DNA of 64,000 bases from Nicotiana tabacum (lineage: Eukaryota > Streptophyta > Magnoliopsida > Solanales > Solanaceae), in contig NC_134082.1 in assembly GCF_000715075.1 (NCBI RefSeq), forward strand, positions 100,356,399 to 100,420,398, given 5' to 3'. Of this stretch, positions 58,633 to 64,000 are shown piece by piece. Numbering within the stretch: the stretch's first letter is position 1; every line of letters starts with the position of its first letter. The notes beneath the pieces are model-generated. The model made no database searches, was not told the DNA's origin, and saw only the letters and a program-made list of their open reading frames with translations. The translations under genes were made by a program, and so were the position numbers.

Positions 58633-60618
58633 GTCTAAAACTAGGCAGAATAATAAGGTAAGAATCAAAGTCAAGCAGTAGTTATGGAACTAGGTATCAA
58701 TTAGTATAAATTTAATAGAAGTACTCCCTTAATTAGGGGAGTTAATTTCAAATGGTAAAGACAGATAAGGAAAGAGATTAAATAAAACATGGAATATAAC
58801 ACATAAGGAAATAATTTCAGCATAGTGCAAGTATAGAACATGCAATTAAGGCCAGGTACATAACATTCCAATTAAGGAAATAACATAAGAGTCAGTTGGC
58901 AGCATAATCGACCATAAATAAGGCAAGAAAAATGACTGAGAGGTTGAAAATCAGTATAGAATATCACAAGAGATTAGAAGGATATTAATCATAGGGAATC
59001 AAGGATTCTGATGGACAATAGTACTGATTTTAGGGGAAATTACCATAAATTTCTATGAACAAATAGAATAAACACACAATAGGCAAGAAGAGGTAAAATT
59101 AGAAACCCTAATAGCACAGTAGGGTAAAAATTACACAAAATCAGGGATTCGAATAGAGCGTAGCACTAATTAGAGGAGTTAACAAAATAAACATAGTATA
59201 GGTGGAAGAAGCAGAAATTAGAAACCCTAATGAGCATAGTATGGTAAAAATCACACAAGACTCAGGGATTCATGAGAAACAAGCAAGCATATAGATTAGA
59301 CGAACAAATCGTCAAATACAGACTAAGAACCCAGGGTTAAGACCAAAAACTGGGGTTTTCAACATAGACGAGTTGAAAAAGGAGAAAAAACACAGAATCA
59401 GTCGAGATATGCAAAGGAAAGAGGTTTAAACACGAAGAATCTATTTAAACAGAGTGTAGAAAAAGTTCCAAAAATCCTAACTTTTTAAAGAAAGTATAAC
59501 AACTCGCAATCGATGATTTTTGCAAAAGAGGTTTTAGAATAATATAAAACATAGAAAGAAACAGACTCGAACCATTAAAAATAGCACTGATCTAAGAGAT
59601 ACAAACGAAAGTTAGGGTTTCAAAGGAAACCCAAATAGAAACGGAAGAACCTACTATAAACTTCAAAGATCGTAACAAATGTAGTGTGATTTTGCTCAAA
59701 ACCACACCAGAGAAGCCATGAACATCCAAAATAGTAACCCTAAATACAAGTCGGTGTGGCCCAGGGCCCTTGAAGGCCTCTGAGATAATGAGCAAGGTGA
59801 TGGAGGAACCATTGAAGGCTTGGAGTTGAAAGATGGTCACCGGAGAGGACCGAGAAGGAGGCAGTGGTTGAAGAGGGATTAGGGTTACGTTGAGAGAAGA
59901 GAGGAGACGAGAGCATCTGAAGGCGGTGGGCTGTGAACAATGGCTAGGGTTAGGGTGATCTTATGAATAAAAAAGGAAAGGGGTCGTGTGGACCGTTGAT
60001 CTGGGAGATCAACGGTCAGGATTTGACCGGGTAGATGAGTTCCGAGTTTGTGTAGGTGTATATAGGGTCTGGGTCGAGTTAATTGGGTATGAAATTGGGC
60101 TGGGAGTGGGTTCAATTTGGGCTACAATTGAAAGCCAAATCTTGCTATAATTTAAATAGCCATTTTTCCCTATTTAATTTATTAAAAAAAATAAGTAATT
60201 TTTGGAAAATAATTTAATGTGCCAAAATGATTTAAAAGACATAATTGTCATTTTAAAAAATATAGGGACCAATTTTACGCGCATAAAAATGTAATTATAC
60301 ACTAAATGGGCTAACATTGTAATTATATGCAATTTAGCTTAAACAAATACCAAATGCAATTATAAAAATGCATAAAAATATATTAACCATATTTTGACAT
60401 AAGTATAGAGATTAAATGAATAAATCATCATAACAATAATTTTGGAAATAATTATTGGGGATTTTATGAATAAAAGGGAAGAAAATAAATCAATTTAAAT
60501 CTTTGAAATTATGGGAAAAAATATAAAAACCTTGTGCATGCTTATATATGCATATATATATATATGCTATTTTGAAGACATCCATGCATATATATATGGG
60601 AAAAATTGGGTATCAATA

Positions 60619-61398
60619 CACGTGCCCCAAGAAAGCCAGTAAACTGAGCCAAAACTCACACTTGGAGCACTTTGCATAAAGTTTCTCTTCTCTCAGCCGT
60701 TGTAATACCACTCTCAAATGCTCCGCGTGCTCCTCCTAAATACGCTAGTATACCATAATATCATCAATGAATACAATGACAAACGAGTCGAGATATGGCT
60801 GAAACACGTTGTTCATCAAATGCACAAGCGATTTTGGGGCATTGGTCTACCCAAAATACATCACAAGGAACTCATAATGACCATATTGGGTCCTGAAAGC
60901 CCTCTTAAGAATATCTGAGTCTCTGATCTTCAACTGGTGATATCCTGACCGGAGATCAATCTTGGAGAACACTCTCGCTCTCTGAAGCTGGTCAAATAAA
61001 TCATTAATACGAGGAAAAGGATACTTGTTCTTGATTGTAACTTTGTTCAACTGCTTATAGTCAGTGCACATCCTCATTATGCCAACCTTCTTCTTCACAA
61101 ATAGAACAGGCGTACCCCAAGGCGATACACTAGGCCGAATAAACCCCTTATCAAGGAGTTCCTGAAGCTGCTCCTTCAACTTTGTCGGTGCCATACGATA
61201 CAGTGGAATAGAAATGGACTGGGTGCTCGGCACTAAATCAATACTGAAGTCAATATCCCTGTTTAGTGGCATGCCTGGTAGGTCTGCAGGAAACACATCG
61301 GGAAAATCCCTCACTACTGGAACAGAATCGATACTAGGAGTCTCTGCACTGACGTCCCTCACAAAAGCTAAGTATGAAAGACAACATTTCCCAACCAT
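60619..61398 (-). pseudogene. E3 reverse transcriptase, N-terminal part up to the Ogre insertion
   Basis: Open stretch 61398-60847: [39 protein letters not shown] (linker), [41 protein letters not shown] and [13 protein letters not shown] stop follows, then TNAP-like text and the catalytic FIDDI (about 60780). The reading breaks at 60619 where the Ogre-like element begins (after FLGHV). It continues at 41824 on the other side. Confidence 0.88.
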
Positions 61399-61401
61399 CC
61401 A

Positions 61402-61987
61402 TCAGGCCTTCAAAAATGATATCACCCTACTGGGAACAAAATCAGTCGAACCTCGCCACTCAATCTGTGGCACACCCAACATAGCCAATGTCACTGTCTT
61501 AGCATGATAGTCCAATATAGCACGACATGGGGATAGCCAATCCATGCCTAATATCACATCAAAGTCCACCATACGAAGCAACAAAGGTTCCACTCGGGTC
61601 TCCAAACCCCCAATAGTCACCATACATGATTGGTATATGCAGTCCACAACAATGGTATTGCCCACAGGAGTGGATACATGAACAAATGAAACAAGCGATT
61701 CATGGGGCGTATCCAAATAACGAGCTATGAAAAAGTGGAACCAGGATCAATAACACAGAGGCATCTCTGTGGCAAACTAAGACAATACCTCTAATCACGG
61801 CATCTGAAGCAATAGCATCTGGTCTAGCTGGGAGTGCATAGAAATGGTCCTGACCACCACCGGATCGACCTTCCCTCTCTAGGGTGAACCCTAGCTTACT
61901 GACCCCCACCCCTAGCTGCATGAGTGGGTGGTGAAGTAACCGGAGTTGAAGTCGAGGGTTGACTCCTCTGCTGAGATGGACCCCCAA
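61402..61987 (-). pseudogene. E3 protease region, active site out of frame
   Basis: 61987-61700 contains VCHRDASVLLILVPLFHSS, which is the protease active-site region (VLFDPGSTYSY in E1 and E2) read through a small frame change, so the Asp is lost from the open frame. 61716-61402 carries the rest with VILGMDWLSPCRAILDYHAK. The change is a small deletion at about 61745. Confidence 0.8.
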
Positions 61988-61989
61988 GA

Positions 61990-63336
61990 AGACGAGGACA
62001 TTATCTCCTCATATGCCCAAACTCTCCATACTCATAACAACTCCCTAGTGCGGGGGACGGGGACTGAAGGGAACCCCTAACACCGGAATGACTAGCAGAA
62101 GAACCTAGTACGGAAGAGCCCTGAACTGATGGAGCACGGGATGAACTCTGGGCTGGAAGGGCACTAAGTGATGAATGGTCCTGATGAGAACTGTGAGAAC
62201 CATGGCCTGATGATGCCCCACGATGAACTGGGCGAGTTTACTGAGCATGTCTGAATGGACGACCTCTGCCGTGCTGAAACTGACCTCTCGAAAGAGTGCT
62301 ACCAAAACTACCATATCCTGAGACCTCTTATCCTCTCTCTCATCTCGATCCATGCAACGTACTGGCTGGATCTCTCGAGCAATATCAACAGCCTGCTCAA
62401 AAGTAGCACCTGACACCCTCTCTCTGGTCATGAGAATCCGAAGCTGATATGTGAGGCCACCCACGAACCTCCTAATCATCTCTCTATCCACAGGAACTAA
62501 TCAAATAGCATGACAAGATAGCTTTTAAAATATCATCTCATACTGCATCACAATCATATCATCCTAACGCAACTGCTCGAACTACCTGTGCAGCTCCTCT
62601 CTACGAGACTGTGGCACATACTTCTCCAAAAAGAGAGCGGAGAATTGCTACCAGATAAAGAGCGTTGCGTCAATAGGCCTACGCCTCTCATAAGCTTCCC
62701 ACCAAGTAAAGGCAGCTCCTGAAAACTAGAAGTAGTGAACGAGACCCTACTGGTCTCCAAAATACCCGCGGTCTGAAGCATCCTCGGACACTTTTCCAAG
62801 AAACCTTAGACATCCTCACCCTCTACACCACTGAAAGTCGGAGGCTGAAGTCTACCAAACCTCTGCAATCGATGCTGCTCATCATCAGGCATAACTGGTA
62901 TCACATATTCCTGGGCAGGTGCAACCGGCTGGGCTGGAGGTGCCCCCGGTGTCTGAAGTCCCTGCTCAACCTGCTCAGGTGTGCGGGCGGCCGGAGTCTG
63001 GGTGCCTCCTCCAGCCTGAGAAGTAGTTGCAGCCGTAGTAACTGAGATCGCCTAAGCCAAGCCAGTGCATATTGATAGAATCTAGGATAGGGCCTGCTGA
63101 AGGCCTGGAATAACAATCGACACAGTCGGTGCCTGATCTGGTCTTGTTGGAGCGTCCTCAACTGGGACCTGATCGTTAACTGGGGTGGCTGGTGGATCTG
63201 CAGGTGCTGCCCTAGCTGTTATGCGGGCAACACCCCTAGCCCTACCATGGCCTCGACCGTGACCTCGGCCTCTAGTGGCCCCAACTGGTGGTACTGGTTG
63301 TCGTCCCTCCTGACCGATAGCGCGTGTCCTCACCAT
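61990..63336 (-). pseudogene. E3 gag, broken
   Basis: Start MVRTRAIGQEGRQ at 63336 with an RGRGHGRGHGRARG basic run, then a P/A-rich linker; a frame change follows near 63085. The capsid part is in pieces at 62799-62554 and 62491-62105 (RRFVGGLTYQLRILM, VDIAREI). The zinc knuckle at about 62040-61995 reads C-x2-Y (second Cys to Tyr) and has a stop before the last Cys. Two independent knocks in one motif. Confidence 0.82.
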
Positions 63337-63526
63337 CTATGAAAGAATAGAATAATAGAAGTTTAGTTACAAAAATCAACTGATTCGCACGACAGGAATT
63401 CAAGAATGTGAAGTTTCTTTTTCCTAAAGGTTTGGCAGCCTCTCGAAGATAAGTACAGACGTCTCTGTACCGATCCGCAAGACTCTACGAAACTGGCTCA
63501 TGACTGGTGAGACCTATGTAAGCTAG

Positions 63527-63538
63527 GCTCTGATACCA
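63527..63538 (-). other. Primer binding site of E3, initiator-Met tRNA type
   Basis: TGGTATCAGAGC on the minus strand, three bases inside the LTR end (GTCGTGACA). Confidence 0.85.
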
Positions 63539-63541
63539 ACT

Positions 63542-64000
63542 TGTCACGACCCCAACCACCCCGGTGGTGATGGCGCCTATCGAAGAACTAGGCCTGCCGA
63601 TTCGACACATAACACATAAAGGTCTTCTTCTTAATTCATTAACCAATCATATATGATCACAAATCTTTCATTTTAATGTATCAAAATAAGCAGAAACAAG
63701 TAAATAAAACATCAACACTGCCCGATCCCGGTGTCACTAGTCATGAGCCACTACACTACAGTCTGATACTGTCTAGTCAATATAAAATAAGATTGAAATG
63801 TGAAATACTGAAGATAGGAAGGAGAAAGGCAGGGCTTTGGACGCCCTGCAGCTACCTCACAATCTGCGAAATTCTCTAAAGGCAAGAGATAGCTCTCACT
63901 CGGATGCTCTGGCACCTGAATCTGCACACAATGTGCAGGGAGTAACGTGAGTACGCCAACTTAGTAAGTAATAATTATAAATAAAGGCTGAGTGCAGTAA
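63542..64000 (-). mobile_element. 5' LTR of E3, first 459 bp (continues off the window)
   Basis: Near-identical to 36450-36905 of the 3' LTR. The short ORF at 63676-63879 has a counterpart at 36584-36787, but it is LTR sequence and not a gene. Confidence 0.9.

Larger units (their letters stand above)
41825..60618 (-). mobile_element. Ogre-like (Tat lineage) retrotransposon nested in E3 reverse transcriptase
   Basis: 5' LTR 55891-60618, primer site, ORF1, gag, protease, probable intron, RT/RNase H, archaeal-type RNase H, integrase, repeat-rich 3' UTR, polypurine tract and a truncated 3' LTR 41825-44660. A dual RNase H, an extra ORF before gag, an intron between protease and RT and LTRs near 5 kb are the diagnostic traits of Ogre elements. 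The host site is the LGHV codon run of the E3 RT. The right duplication reads CACGT (60619-60623); on the left only CAC remains (41822-41824), because a deletion removed the end of the 3' LTR. Confidence 0.92.
55891..60618 (-). mobile_element. 5' LTR of Ogre-like element (4,728 bp)
   Basis: Minus strand: starts TATTGATACCC at 60618 (a C-to-T change from TGTTGATACCC accounts for the altered first bases) and ends GGGGGCACGACA at 55891, next to the primer site. It contains a TATA box (58625-58632) and, on its downstream side, copies of ATCATGCCTATAGG (56945-57470). It is collinear with the solo LTR at 2456-7321. Confidence 0.9.
36450..63541 (-). mobile_element. Second Tekay/Del-like chromovirus (E3), split by an Ogre-like element
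   Basis: 3' LTR 36450-39567, internal region 39568-41824 and 60619-63541, 5' LTR from 63542 off the window edge. Reading on the minus strand it is gag, protease, RT, (insertion), RNase H, integrase, chromodomain. The LTRs share TGTCACGACCCCAACCACCC at 36450 and 63542. The five bases outside the 3' LTR are CTGAT; the other duplication is not in view. It is a different family from E1/E2, with distinct LTR text. Confidence 0.9.

Overview
The window is plant nuclear DNA made almost wholly of nested LTR retrotransposons. I find no intact host gene, rRNA, tRNA gene or CRISPR. The element types point to a Solanaceae-type repeat-rich genome: Tekay/Del-like chromoviruses whose LTRs begin TGTAACGACC and end GTCGTGACA, Tat/Ogre elements with multi-kb LTRs and a dual RNase H, an Athila element with an env-position ORF, and an RTE-type LINE with a (GTT)n tail. 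Nicotiana is my best guess, from memory and not from a search.

Left part (1-16.5 kb, + strand): the 3' half of an Athila-like element (integrase end, spacer with its own TATA box, broken env-position ORF, 3' LTR at 10705-12229). It is split by a 4,866-bp Ogre-type solo LTR (2456-7321) flanked by the 5-bp duplication AAGTG. It abuts the 3' end of a Tat-like element (12230-16086: non-coding, a ~56-60 bp tandem array, polypurine tract), whose LTR starts at 16087.

Middle (16.5-35.7 kb): a decayed LTR-like stretch, probably a minus-strand Ogre-type LTR, was split by a composite chromovirus on the minus strand (19429-35333). Its layout is LTR, complete but broken gag-pol, LTR, gag-less pol, partial LTR, with a single TAAAC duplication at the two outer ends. 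The middle LTR carries a 5'-truncated RTE LINE fragment (27548-28769).

Right part (36.4-64 kb, minus strand): a second chromovirus, 3' LTR at 36450-39567, pol, gag, and a 5' LTR starting at 63542 that runs off the window. Its reverse transcriptase is interrupted by an 18.8-kb Ogre-like element (41825-60618). That element has a 4.7-kb 5' LTR, an arginine-tRNA-type primer site, an upstream ORF1, gag, protease, a probable intron, RT/RNase H, archaeal-type RNase H, an integrase lacking its catalytic core, a repeat-rich 3' UTR, a polypurine tract and a truncated 3' LTR.

Every coding region has stops or frameshifts, many explainable as C-to-T changes on one strand or the other (CAG to TAG, CGA to TGA, TGG to TGA), as expected for old methylated elements. 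The most unusual signals are CpG-rich palindromic motif clusters just upstream of TATA-like boxes in three unrelated families, a trio of covarying hairpins and a 29-bp array in the Ogre 3' UTR, a repeated CCTATAGG-bearing motif in two Ogre-type LTRs, and the two-unit chromovirus with one target-site duplication.
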